In this document: piece by piece, positions 50,541 through 62,559 of the stretch
How the letters are laid out: the number at the start of each line of letters is the position of its first letter
Position numbering within the stretch: the stretch's first letter is position 1
DNA from: Tillus elongatus
Taxonomy: Eukaryota > Arthropoda > Insecta > Coleoptera > Cleridae
DNA: 64,000 bases
Direction: 5' to 3'
Assembly (NCBI GenBank): GCA_964006375.1
Contig: OZ023262.1
Coordinates: 200,036,778-200,100,777, forward strand
The notes under the pieces: generated by a model
Told to the model about the DNA's origin: nothing
The model's database searches: none
The model's input: only the letters and a program-made list of their open reading frames with translations
Position numbers and translations under genes: made by a program

Positions 50541-53324
50541 TTAAAGAAATTTTAAATACATTTGGTGTCTGGAGGAAAAGCCTTTCATTCAATGTTTAAT
50601 GATGTCAATCCCAGACTATCTGACGTTCAGAAATGTGACAATAACTACTTACTTTCTTTTAAATGAGTAAACTGATTTGATGGATTCCGCGTTCTTGAGA
50701 AGACTTCTTTCTAACTAATGATATTAAACAAAATACCTATAAATATATGTATTAAAAATAGTTATAATTAATAATATACATAGTGCCATATGACATTTTT
50801 ATTTTCATTATTTTGTTTTTCCAATGCCACACCTATTACCTTACCTAACTATGTTAGAGTAACGATTTGAAAACGTAGGCCTGTAAAACTCTAAATTGGT
50901 TCAAAAACAGAGCCCAAATTAATTTACCCCCTGTTCTGAAGTGATAATGAAATTTTTAGAATGTATGGGAAGTATTGGTTTGATAAAAGTATGCCGAATG
51001 TTTAAGAAAATCGAAATTTTATGAAAATTTGAAAGTGGGTAATATCGTCTTAAAAATTTGGAGCTGCCAAAATTTTGAATTTTATTTAAACTCAAATTGT
51101 GGTTATTCCAGCGCCAAGTTAGTAACTTATTTGTAAGGTGCATTGCGTAATTTGTCCTTGAATAAATAGACAATAATAATAATTTACTTAGTGTATTCTC
51201 TCAATATCTTCTCTAAGTATATCTATAGGACGCCGCCCTTTATTGCTGTTATTGTAGATTAGTTATTTTATTAGTACAATTTCCATTATGCTTATATGCA
51301 ATTGTTATATTGTTTTAAGTTGTCTTTATTCGCATGTTAAATAGATATTTTAGAAACGACATCTGCCATTTTGATTTCAATTATTTTTATAAAGAATTTT
51401 TTTAGTAAAATTACTTATTTCTGCTTTTAGAAATAACCACGGTGCCAAAACTACATTTGGAAAACATATTATTGTTACTCAGCATAGGCCCACAGTAAAT
51501 AACCGCACAGAGGCATTTTTTTTTTGTAATGGCGAGCGAAAATTTGGCTTTTTGTTGAAGTTTTAGAAGTAAAAAATAGTCCATACATGACAATAAATAC
51601 TTATTTTCTTTTAAATGAGCAAACTGATTTGATGGATTCCGCTTTCTTGGAAATTCTTCTTTCTAACTTAAGATATTAAACAAAATACGTTTAAATATAG
51701 GTATTAAAAATAGTTATAATTAATAACATAGATAATGTCATTGTCCATTTTTATTTTTTTGTTTTTCCAATGTCACACTCATTACCTTACCCACCTATGT
51801 TAGAGTAATGATTTGAAAACGTAAGCCTGTAAAACTCTAAATTGGTTAAAAACCAGAGCCCAAATTAATTAACTCCTTGTTCTGAAGTAATTATGAAATT
51901 TTTAGAATGTATGGGAAGTATTGGTTTTATAAAATTATTCCGGATGTTTAAGAAAATCGAAATTCTATGAAAATTTGAAAATAGGTAATATCGTCTTAAA
52001 AATTTGGAGCTGCCCAAATTTTAAATTTTATTTAAACTTAAATTGCGTTAATTACAGCGACAAGTTAGTAACTTATTTGTAAGGTGCATTGCGTAATTTC
52101 TCCATTAATAAACGAATAAATAGACAATAATAATAATGGACTTAGTGTAGTCTCTCAATATCTTCTCTAAGTATACCTATAGGACGCCGCCCTTTATTGC
52201 TGTTATTGTAAGTTAGTTATTTTATTAGCACAATTGCCATTATGCTTATATGCTATTGTTATATTGTTTTAAGTTGTTTTTATTCGCCTGTTAAATTATG
52301 TCATACATCTCATAGATATTTTAGAAACGTCATCTGCCATTTTTATTTCAATTATTTTTATAAAGTTTTTTTTAGTAAAAGTAGTTATTTCTGCTCTTAT
52401 AAATAACCACGGTGCCAAAACTACATTTGGAAAACATATTATTGTTATTTAGCATAGACCCACAGTAAATAACCGCACAGATGCACATTTTTTGTAATGG
52501 TGAGCGCAAATTTGGCTTCTTGTTGAAGCTTTAAAAGTAAAGAAAAAGTCTATATATGACAATAACTACCTACTTTCTTTTAAATGAGCAAACTGATTTG
52601 ATGGATTCCGCTTTCTTGGGAATTCTTCTTTCTAACTAATGATATTAAACAAAATACGTTTAAATATAGGTATTAAAAATAGTTATAATTGATAATATAG
52701 ATAATGCCATATACCATTTATATTTTAATTATTTTGTTTTTCCAATGTCACACTCATTACCTTACATACCTATGTTATAGTAACGATTTGAAAACGTAGG
52801 CCTGTAAAACCCTTTCTTCTGAGGTGATAAAGAAATTTGTAGAATGTATAGGAAGTATTAGTTTTATAAAATTATTCTGGTTGTTTAAGAAAATCGAAAT
52901 TCTATGAAAATTTGAAAATAGGTAATATCGTCTTAAAAATTTGGAGCTGCCAAAATTTTGAATTTTATTTAAACTTAAATTGCGTTAATTACAGCGACAA
53001 GTTAGTAACTTATTTGTAAGGTGCATTGCGTAATTTGTCCTTGAATAAACGAATAAATAGACAATAATAATAATTTACTTAGTGTAGTCTCTCAATATCT
53101 TCTCTAAGTATATCTACCCTTTATTGCTGTTATTGTAAATTAGTTATTTTATTAGTACAATTGCCATTATGCTTATATGCAATTGTTATATTGTTTTAAA
53201 TTGTTTTTATTCGCATGCTAAATAATGGCATACATCACATAGATATTTTAGAAACGTCATCTGCCATTTTTATTTTAATTACTTTTATAAAGAATTTTGT
53301 TAGTAAAACATCATAACCGAGGGT

Positions 53325-53480
53325 TAATAAATCACTGGGGTATTTTAGTGTACAAGGTATTTCTGGGAATTTCGATGGATTTAGACGTATTTCGAGGAAT
53401 TTCAAGGTATTTTGGAGCATCTCAGGAAATTTAGAGGTATTTTCTGGAAATTTCGTGGTATTTAGGGGAATTTCGAAATG
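53325..53480 (-). repeat. short minisatellite, ~27 bp units
   Basis: GGTATTTCTGGGAATTTCGA, CGTATTTCGAGGAATTTCAA, GGTATTTTCTGGAAATTTCG and similar units follow one another about six times, diverged. Confidence 0.7.
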
Positions 53481-54379
53481 TGTCGGGACATTTTAAATGT
53501 ATATTGCATACTAGTTTATAAAATACTCCACAGCTTGGCAACGTTGTACTAAAAGACTTGTGGCAGTATACCTTTTTATTATCTTTGTGTGTCCTAAAAG
53601 AAAATATTGGCTTTTTAAATATTACAATTTTTGTTCTTTTTTAAACTTTTGAGATTATTTGAAAAGGCGTTTCTGACAAAAAAATATTTTTAATTAGTTA
53701 TACATATTTGGAGGTTTATTTGTTATCCAATGATATTTTGCGTCCTGTTTTTGCAACGAATTTTTATTTATAGTTGTCATCAATACCTATAAATAAATTT
53801 AGCATTGCCCTATTTGACGATGCCGTAAAACGGCAAAACCGGTTACAGAGAAGGAAACAAACAATTGTGTAGCCAGAGAAATAGTGTCCATATCTGTATT
53901 TTGTAGGAAATGGGTTTCATCAAGTAAGGGCAACAACAACTAATGAAAAAACTCTATGTCAAAAGTTAAAATGTTAGTGGTCAAGAATTAAAACTGTCAA
54001 ATCAGAGAAAACTATTTTTAAATAGTAGGTAGGTACCTTTAACAAGCACAAGTTTAAGCTTTTTTGCTAGGTACATTGTATTATTATTCTATCACTACGT
54101 ACCTAAATATATTAATAAATGTGTACTCAACGTAGTATGGCCGTTGCCATAAATTTGTTTTTTCCAATTTAATAGAAAACAGGCCTATAAAATAATATGG
54201 CCACCTCTATCATCGAAGGTGATAAAAATTACGCCTATATTAATGCAAAATTTGTAGTCAACTGTGCTTGGAAATTTGTAATTAAGCATGACAGTATGTA
54301 CCTATACTGAAGTATAAAGAGGTTTTTGCTGAGGAATTAAAAAAAAAAGAAATATGAAGTAAGGGAAACATGTGAAAGT
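53481..54379. other. no recognisable feature
   Basis: AT-rich; a diverged GCCGTAAAACGGC palindrome at about 53821 is the only structure noted. Confidence 0.45.
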
Positions 54380-54793
54380 GAATGGCACGAGTTTGTTAAC
54401 AAAACAACTAGGTAATCGATTTGCTCTTATTGATCCGACGTTGCCTATAAAATAACTCCACATATTGATAAATTAAATATGTCAAGATTATGTACTACTA
54501 GAATTACTAGAATGAAGCTTAATCACAGCTGCTTTTCACAACACTTACATCAAATAGGCATTGATAACAATCCGAATCCGTATTGTACATGCGACAACAG
54601 TCACCTAGGAACTCTACAACACCTCATTTTTCAGTGCAGACTGTATAACCCGATGCGCATGCAACTCTGTAAACAACTTAAAGATGAAGGGATCAAGTTT
54701 GCTGTGAGTTTAGCAACACTAATTTGCGTAAGTAGCCTCAAGATCTATAATATTCTAATAAAATTAATTCGGCAAACAAAAATCCAAATTTAG
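54380..54793 (+). pseudogene. non-LTR retrotransposon ORF2, C-terminal fragment
   Basis: The open frame 54479-54793 has ITRMKLNHSCFSQHLHQIGI followed by a Cys/His cluster, YCTCDNSHLGTLQHLIFQC, and a Leu-rich tail, as in the last domain of jockey- and R1-like ORF2 proteins. Just upstream LLTKQLGNRFALIDPTLP (from about 54394) reads in another frame. No RT domain is left. Confidence 0.6.
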
Positions 54794-55391
54794 TTTACTA
54801 GCTTTGGGTAAAAGTAATAACAATATAACTTTAGTTTTCCTACAGTCTCATTTATTGTTTATTATCCCATTTCATTAGCTTTGCAGTGTTGTTTGTTAAA
54901 AAAATGCCCTGGACGAGAAGCGAGTGTCCCTATTGAAAAGTAAAAACCGAGAAATTTTCTATTTTGAAAACGTTTAGGTCTCTAATTATCATTAATGTTT
55001 TAGGTGATATCCATGCGACAAATTAAAAGGATCGCTTGTTATAACAGTGTAGATATAATTAAATTTAAAAAAATTGTGCATATTCATTACATAGTTTTGT
55101 GGACAATGAATAAAATCTTCGAAGCTAATTCCCCTCTCACACACACTATATTGAAGTTTTTCTACCGTCTTGTGTTAAAATTGTAGCTTTTAAAATCTTA
55201 CTGTAACGCTTATTCATTGTACCTCGAAAACAGACTTTGAAAAACACCCTTGGCTAAGAGGTACCCATTTGCAAGATCCTATGACAAATGCACTAGTACT
55301 GAATTTCATGGAATTAAGGAAGTCACTAAGTTAATAGGACAGATTATATCATTGTGCAGCTTATGCGTAAGTGGAGTCTTTGAGGACCTAC
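54794..55391. other. start of the presumed spineless intron
   Basis: Runs from the splice donor at 55391 to the LINE fragment; no repeat seen in the last 450 bases. Confidence 0.45.
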
Positions 55392-55447
55392 CTTTTGCCA
55401 TTCCGTCGGCGTCGCTTGGTAGCGTAGACGGTCCCCAGCTGGTTCAT
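55392..55447 (-). CDS. ss: spineless / aryl hydrocarbon receptor, first coding exon
   Basis: Read on the minus strand from the ATG at 55447-55445, the exon encodes MNQLGTVYATKRRRRNGK (18 codons) plus two bases (AG) of a split codon. It ends at a consensus donor, AAAAG then GTAGGT, with GT at 55391-55390. From memory of the family, this arginine-rich start closely resembles the amino terminus of insect spineless, the homologue of the vertebrate Ah receptor, just before the bHLH domain. Spineless is a nuclear bHLH-PAS factor that pairs with Tango/ARNT, binds GCGTG sites, and specifies antenna, distal leg and some photoreceptor and neuron types. The frame is open upstream to about 55648 but has no earlier in-frame ATG, so this ATG is chosen. 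The split codon would give Ser or Arg, and Ser is expected. No bHLH or PAS exon is visible in the remaining 55 kb. The identification is by recalled similarity only. Confidence 0.82.
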
Positions 55448-55870
55448 TGCTGTGTTAGGGGTGGCGGGCGCCGCTACGACCACTGGAGTGGGCGCCAGCA
55501 CTCCCGCCGCCGTCGCGACGCTTTCACCTCCGTACGATGGTGCGCTGTTTCCGCCACCCGTCACCAGTCCCACCGGTGCACATTGGCCCTGATGGACAGA
55601 CCTTATGAATTCCGTGTTGGCTACGTGTCTTCGATCTCTCAGAGTCACTCACTTTAGGACACTCTAGCACTCGCACAGTCCGCACCAGGCTTTACTATAC
55701 ACGCCGCGATGATACTGTCCGTCGAGGAGCTGGTCCATGCGCGATCCACCCCACCACCAGCCAACAGAGACCGCCCCATTGGCGAATGGGGCGCGTGACG
55801 TCACAACATGGCCTCGCGTGCACCGGGGCTTAGCCCCGCGCCTTCATTAATCTATATGCAAAAATTGTTT
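55448..55870 (-). promoter_or_regulatory. ss: GC-rich 5' UTR and promoter island of spineless
   Basis: This is the only clearly GC- and CpG-rich stretch in the window and lies directly upstream of the first coding exon. On the minus strand it holds a CCAAT motif next to GGGGCGG (about 55772-55781), a perfect CRE-type palindrome TGACGTCA (55796-55803), and two GCGTG cores (55793-55797 and 55816-55820). There are two perfect hairpins, CGCCCCATT/AATGGGGCG (55772-55793) and CGGGGC/GCCCCG (55824-55838). An upstream ATG at about 55736 would open a 24-codon frame if it is transcribed. CT-rich, GAGA-like sequence follows at 55871-55910. The start of transcription cannot be fixed from sequence. Confidence 0.6.
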
Positions 55871-55910
55871 GCGCTCTTGCTCTCTCACTTTTACTCACTC
55901 GCTCTGACAC

Positions 55911-56339
55911 GGCCAAGGGGAGCTTATCTCCTACATCTGGTATTAGGATAATGAGAGTAGTTAGATTAGACTTGCATAAACTGACGGTTATTCAATTAAG
56001 GCCTTAATTTCCAGGAAGAACATAAATCAAATAGCATTTGGCAATAAAGAGAATGATGAATGGATTGATTTGTCCGAAAAAAAAACAGAATATGACTATC
56101 GATAATTGGTAAATTAAAAATATTTGCTGGTGGTCTCACATAAACCTTATAATATACAGTCAGTTAAAAGTATGGAAAGGCACCTATATTCCTTGAGATA
56201 ATCGTTATTAAAAAAACATGTTTTCACAAAAGTTTCTCGACATACCTATTTTTTTTTGCTACAAACTGGCATTATTCAAATTTCCTAATGTAAACCACAA
56301 CGTTGATATGACAACTAAATCTTTCTGTTTTTGTGAATT
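55911..56339. other. upstream flank of spineless
   Basis: No repeat or exon recognised; it could hold regulatory sequence. Confidence 0.4.
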
Positions 56340-56375
56340 TAGGCCCCGTAGAACACATATCCAGGGTCAGTTTAG

Positions 56376-56590
<215 letters not shown>

Positions 56591-56824
56591 ATAAAATAAT
56601 AGGCCGATTTTGATCAAATTTGGTAAGTGCCTTCCCTTTGGAAGTGGCTTGGCTAAGTTCGTTAGCCAGGAAAATCGGCCAGGTTTTCCCGAAAAATGTT
56701 GTGTTTTCTTTCGGAAAATTTTTATATCTCCGGAAATAACAAGGTAGGGGCAACCAGAATTGGTTCGCTTGTTTGTATTATAAAAACGGAATGTACTATG
56801 TATGTACCAGGTACCAAAAGTTAG

Positions 56825-56926
<102 letters not shown>

Positions 56927-58539
56927 TTATATGTGGTTGTCAAACCGATAACTAAAAAAATAATGGGCATATTTTGATCAAATTTGCTGAGTACCTTCAA
57001 GTGGCTTGGATAAGTTTGTTAGCAAGGAAAATCGGCACAGGTTTTCCTAGAAAATTTTGCATTTTCTTTCGGAAAACTTTTATATCTCCGGAAATAGCAA
57101 AGTTAGTACAACCAAATTTGATGCCCGTGTTCGAATCATAAAAACTATATAACAAAATTTAGATCTGTAAGTTAAAAGACAAATAAGTTATAAGAATTTA
57201 ATGAAAAAACTTTTGGGTTTTCCTCGAAACGTCAAAGTCGAGATTTGAAACGTCAAAATTGCAACATTTAGGGAGAGAAGCTAACACAAATACGGGTTTT
57301 GTATAGAAAATTTTGCAATGAGGGTGTTTTACAAACACTTAAGATTCAGCTTTAACCGTCATTGTCCTTTATTTGACTAAAATGTTTCCAGAAAATTCAT
57401 TTCAAATAGACCCTTTCTCTGATGCTTTGGCAGTAGTTTTAGTTGAGTTTATTGTTTAATGGTCTATAATTTTTAGCTAAAATTCGTTACTGAGGAGACC
57501 GCGACTTTTGAATTTAGAAAACATGTCTTCAAATAAGTGCAAACTAGCCCCTCTCGAACCCATATCCGGGGTTATTTTCAGTTTTTATCTGTTTACATAT
57601 ATACAGGATGACGCATTTCGACGGCAAGTCTCAATATATTCGTTATCATAATACAAGATACGAGAACAAATTGTATACGTTAATTATAGGGTGTCCTGAG
57701 CTGCATCTTAAAATTATATTGACAATCACAGGGTGGCCCATAAGTCGTTGGTGATACAATCTTTTTCGAACATCCCTTATATTATTGCATGTTTGCATTT
57801 TTTATCGAAATATAACGCATGTTTGTAAAAAAACTCGAAACGCAGTATATGCGTTTTGGTAGCAAATTTTTATTAACTGCTTCAAATTTCAAAAACTCAA
57901 ATTGCTGTTAATCTAAAGTTCGTCGGTTAGGAAACCAGTTTTCTCGGAAACATTTTATTTTTGTTTTCGCAAAAGTTGCGTACACTTTCAAACATTAAAG
58001 TTATTTTGATAAGATATGGTACTTTGTTTTTACTATATAGGTTATACCGGGAACTGAATTTGATATTTTCTTGTGTTAAAAAAGACATATTTGTTATAAA
58101 AAATATTTTTATGAAAATTCACTTCCATAACGCACTTGCTGCGTCCATTGTATTTCATGCGTTTTGATCAAATCCATTTGCGTCGCTTATTTTATTTTTC
58201 AAAGAACTAAAATGTCTTTCGGGTATGATTTTCTATTTCACAATCATTAATGCTTCTTTGTATTTATTACGCTAGTAGGTGAATTCTTTAAAAAAATTCT
58301 AACAAGAAGGCAGAACGGTGTTTACCAAATAGAAAATTTTCATACCTCTGTATGACTATACCTTGTTTCCCAATTTCCAATCAAAAAAGTATAGTAGCCA
58401 TTACATTTTTTTTTAAACAGTCGGCAAGTTTCTCAAAATGTAAGCCGACTTATAAACTATGTGAAAACTGGAACCTGTGATGAGCACTGATAAGTATACT
58501 TGGAGAACCCAAATCAACACAGCACATATTTCAAAGACC

Positions 58540-58580
58540 TTACGATCGTTTCGCTAACAACGTCAATGTCATCAGAGGAT
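58540..58580 (-). ncRNA. hammerhead-like motif, left arm of 234-bp element
   Basis: On the minus strand: CTGATGA (58575-58569), a weaker stem II, and GAAAC (58552-58548) followed by GATCG. Confidence 0.5.
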
Positions 58581-58600
58581 GAAAAATTCTCAAATTTTTC

Positions 58601-58640
58601 ATCCTCTGATGACGCTGACGTTGTCAGCGCAACGATCGTA
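58601..58640 (+). ncRNA. hammerhead-like motif, right arm of 234-bp element
   Basis: CTGATGA (58606-58612), then CGCTGAC and GTCAGCG (58613-58619, 58623-58629) forming a perfect 7-bp hairpin with a GTT loop, then CAAC where GAAAC is expected. The other arm has GAAAC. Confidence 0.5.
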
Positions 58641-58811
58641 AGGTCTTTGAAATATGTGTTGTGGTGATTTGGGTTCTCCAAGTGTACTTACCGACTTATA
58701 AAGTCGAGTGTAACAAAATGATAAGTGAAACGATAATAAATGTGTAACACTTGCCACAAATTTTGATAGAGTTGAACCATTAGCGTCTGCTCCTCGATGG
58801 AGCAAAGAAAA

Positions 58812-59095
58812 AATTCGGGACGCAGCGAGTGCGTTATGGTAGTGAATTTTTATAAAAATTTTCATTTGAATAACTCAATTTTTTATGAACTTAGAAACTT
58901 GAATTTTATTAAAATATCTGTGTAATTTTCGGAGAAAACTTTTTTTCGAAAGAAAACTCAAAATTTCCCCGGAAAACCTTGTCCAATTTTCGAGCTAACA
59001 AATTCATCCAAGCCATTACTAAAAGAAAGATACTTGCCTAATTTCATCCAAATAGGTTAATTATTTTGTTAGTTCTCGGTTGGATACTCACACAA

Positions 59096-59184
<89 letters not shown>

Positions 59185-59312
59185 TGAAACTGACCCCGGA
59201 TATAGGTTCTAGGGGTCCTAGTTCGCGCTCATTTGAAAAAATTTTTGCAACGTCTCACCATCGAAAGCTCTCTATTTTTTTAAAAATAAAAATTCACTGA
59301 AAAGAGCGAGTT
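58812..59312 (+). repeat. TA-array repeat, complete short copy
   Basis: Starts GGGACGCAGCGAGTGCGTTA, includes TTCTCGGTTGGATA near the array, then (TA)n, AATTGAAACTGACCCCGGAT and ends at AAAATTCACTGAAAA. Confidence 0.82.
59096..59182. repeat. (TA)n array
   Basis: At the fixed junction of the repeat copy 58812-59312. Confidence 0.95.
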
Positions 59313-59326
59313 GCTTTTACTCAGCC

Positions 59327-59520
59327 AAGAGTAATTTATAATTATAACCAGTATATGGCAGTTGTAGATCAACATGATTGGCTTTTGGAAAATCACAGTA
59401 TTTTAGAGCGGAAAAAAGTGGTCCCTAATGACACGCATTTTTGTTATGGCCCTAGTGATTGTGTTTCTTTTGTATCGAAACATTCATGGCAAGAAGTCAA
59501 TTTCCATAAAGAATTTTAGA
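59327..59520 (+). pseudogene. piggyBac-like transposase fragment
   Basis: YNQYMAVVDQHDWLLENHSI followed by ERKK resembles the piggyBac motif around its later catalytic Asp (YN-YMGGVD-HDWLL), with the GG replaced by AV. About 60 residues are readable to the stop at about 59518. The fragment lies between a TA-array repeat and another (TA)n. Confidence 0.5.
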
Positions 59521-59598
59521 AAAACCATTGGAGCCGAGTACCCAAAAATCGGACATGGTAAACCATTTCGAAACGGTAGACCTCTAAGTTATAAATAA

Positions 59599-60060
<462 letters not shown>

Positions 60061-60387
60061 CCTTTTTTTTCTTATGGAACCCGATTAGGATTTGATAGTG
60101 CCGTATCAAGAAGAGACTTTCAACATCAACATGCAAAAAAATATATATCTTGCCATTAAAAAAACATCGCTGGCTCTTACAACGAAGTTGTTTACCCAAA
60201 GAAAAATGGAATGGTTTGTGACAAAATGTCGTAAAACTTTTGGTAAAACTTTTTTTTTGAATAACGAATATCTGAAAAAATACATTTGCCTTTCCATACT
60301 TTTTACGGACCCTATATAACTGAATGATAGATCAAATTTTGCGTACATATTTCTAAGTATAGCTGACTGGGTTCCTCAAATATTGCG

Positions 60388-60400
60388 ATATATATGTATG

Positions 60401-60471
<71 letters not shown>

Positions 60472-60486
60472 TTATTTATTTATTTA
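60388..60486. repeat. (TA)n then (TTTA)n array
   Basis: The TTTA part is the tail of the minus-strand SINE at 60487-60757. Confidence 0.93.
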
Positions 60487-60757
60487 CTGTCGATCTATTT
60501 CTGCGACTATGGCCAATCACCGACGCGAGGTAGCAGCTTTATCTCACTATACTGGAAATTTTGCCGAAGCCCCGACGGATTTACACCCCCTCCGAAGGGC
60601 AAAACGTGCAGTCATTTAACTTGCCCAAACACAATGCCACAACTTCGGTTCATGTTAATTTTACAGTATGTACTGAAAACGGGAACCCCCGGAATCGAAC
60701 CCAGTACCCCTGGGCCCATAGGAGCATGTTCTCACAACTCGACCACTGAGGCTCACA
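60487..60757 (-). mobile_element. tRNA-derived SINE, copy 2
   Basis: On the minus strand: box A-like AGCCTCAGTGGTCGAG (about 60753-60738), a perfect box B GGTTCGATTCC (60701-60691), then a body matching the copy at 16439-16790 (CCTTCGGAGGGGGTGTAAA, GCGTCGGTGATTGGCCATAG), with a central deletion. The 3' tail is (AAAT)n followed by (TA)n. Confidence 0.75.
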
Positions 60758-61018
60758 GATAGGTATATTTCATTTCCATATTTTGAAGTGACTCATATTA
60801 GGACCTAGCTACTTAAATATTTTATACTAAAAGTAGAAATAGTTTATTGCATTGATACTTACTCAGGTTACATAAGTGTCTTTCACCTTCCTAACAAAAT
60901 TTGACTTCAAGGAAAAGTAGCCAGAGTCACATGGGGTAAACGGTAGGTAGGTATAGTGATTGGCGCCTTAGTAACTTATCATTAGAGTGAGATGCTAAGA
61001 AAAATATAAATACATAAA

Positions 61019-61330
61019 AATAGTGCTGCAATTTGAATCATAACTGTAATAGCTGTAATAATCTACTCTCCCCAGAAAGACATTCTAATGAAATTAATTC
61101 AGGGCATATGACTTGACCATAAAGAAAATATTCGTATTGTATCCACAAACTTCTACAACTCGAGCTTTAACGAAAAAACATCAGTTTTCACAAAATCACT
61201 GCTCACTCACCCCTACCCCCTGGAGCGATCTTATCCAAAAACAATTCGAAGCGTTCCTTTGTCAGGTTATTGCGCCTACTAACAGACAGAGGCACAGGCT
61301 GACAGACCGACAGATAGAAAAATTGGAACT
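61019..61330 (+). repeat. AGTGCTGCAAATT repeat family, copy 3
   Basis: Starts AGTGCTGCAATTTGAATCAT, shares CCAGAAAGACATT and the CCCCTACCCCCTGGAGCGAT region with copies 1 and 2, and is cut at its CAGAC run by a (TA)n array. Confidence 0.6.
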
Positions 61331-61334
61331 CACC

Positions 61335-61735
<401 letters not shown>

Positions 61736-62559
61736 TTTTAATAGCACATATGTCTTTTTTTAATGAAAGCAGGCATCAAATTTGGTTACAAGTGTAACCT
61801 ATATAGTAGAAATAATGTACCGTATTTCATCAAAATAACTTTATTATTTAAAAAATTAAAAACTTTTCCGAAAATAAACTTAAAATGTTTCAATAAAAAC
61901 TGGTCTAATTCTCCTGGACAATCAACCTCTTCAAGATATTTACCCACCTGCCACAGAAGATTTTCGACGCAACTTCCAAAGAAAAATGTAAAGGAAATAT
62001 ACTCACATTTTCATATCACAAGCTGTCAGAATAAGAGCATACACTTAAGCCTGCCACTTTAAATTTTCATTTGATATTTGCGAAAACTACTTACATAAAA
62101 AATTATATTAGATAATTATCTTTGCTATTACTTATACAATTAGAAAATGTAAACTAAATGAAAATGAATCATGGTAGGCGATAATAAATGTAAATATTTC
62201 AATGGTTAGAGTCTATAGTAATAGATAATGTTTTACAATAGTTGAAGCAGAGGGTATGCCCTTCACAACACAAAATACAGGCTGTTCCGTTTGAAAAAAT
62301 GACTTTAGAGCAATTTGAAGTTTTTCACATCCAGCCACTATTTGAAAGCGCCTGTATACTGCATTTTGATTTCTTCGACAACCTCCATGAATGCATCACT
62401 TTCATGGGACACCGCTATCTATCGGTAAAATCGCCGTACCATCATTTTTTATATGTGCCAAAAATGTGAAGATTTGCAAAACAATTGAAATAACTCGTAG
62501 ACGATGACCGCTATCAATTTTTTTCCTTGCAAGCTTGCGTTATAATTCGCTTGAAAACA
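61736..62559. other. no recognisable feature
   Basis: The frame at 62242-62469 has no family motif. ACAGGCTGTTCCGTTTGAAA (62277) resembles an element end, but no partner was found. Confidence 0.4.

Larger units (their letters stand above)
49837..50634 (+). mobile_element. palindromic non-autonomous Penelope-like derivative
   Basis: The element is 798 bp between two exact copies of GTGACAATAACTA (49824-49836 and 50635-50647). It is almost entirely one palindrome: arms of about 365 bp meet near 50200-50217 with a spacer of about 25 bp and no reading frame between them. After the right arm comes a tail of about 36 bp (from about 50599) whose sequence matches the tail of the element at 41969-45611. 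Both arms carry the CTGAGGA and GAAA boxes. It therefore looks like two inverted pLTRs joined without the coding body. It interrupts the first of three tandem units, and the other two keep the empty site. Confidence 0.85.
49655..53311 (+). repeat. three tandem ~0.97 kb units
   Basis: AAATAACCACGGTGCCAAAA starts the recognisable text at 49670, 51430 and 52403. Each unit runs through GAGCAAACTGATTTGATGG or its variant, TATCGTCTTAAAAATTTGGA, TCTCAATATCTTCTCTAAGT and back to AGTAAAA. Unit 1 carries the 798-bp palindromic element plus its 13-bp duplication; without these it is about the same length as units 2 and 3. No coding is evident. Confidence 0.88.
58457..58690 (-). mobile_element. short palindromic element, second hammerhead-bearing family
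   Basis: The element is 234 bp between direct repeats CCGACTTATAAA (58445-58456 and 58691-58702). A palindrome with about 92-bp arms (58497-58688) carries a hammerhead-like motif in each arm. A one-sided tail of about 40 bp (58457-58496, containing CCTGTGATGAGCACTGATAA) lies on the left, so the element points to the minus strand. The architecture (palindrome, tail, 12-bp duplication) is that of the Penelope-like derivative at 49837-50634, but the sequence is different. Confidence 0.75.

Noticed and set aside
55448..55648. Upstream extension of the spineless frame to about 55648
   Set aside because: The first codon there is GTG and no in-frame ATG precedes the MNQLG start; the Ala/Pro/Val-rich text is most likely untranslated.
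55250..55657. 135-codon plus-strand open frame across the GC island
   Set aside because: Shadow of the open minus-strand frame in GC-rich DNA; it has no domain and the minus strand carries the recognisable exon.
60561..60762. Possible true tRNA gene at the box A/B motifs
   Set aside because: The sequence continues into a SINE body shared with 16439-16790 and the acceptor stem does not close.
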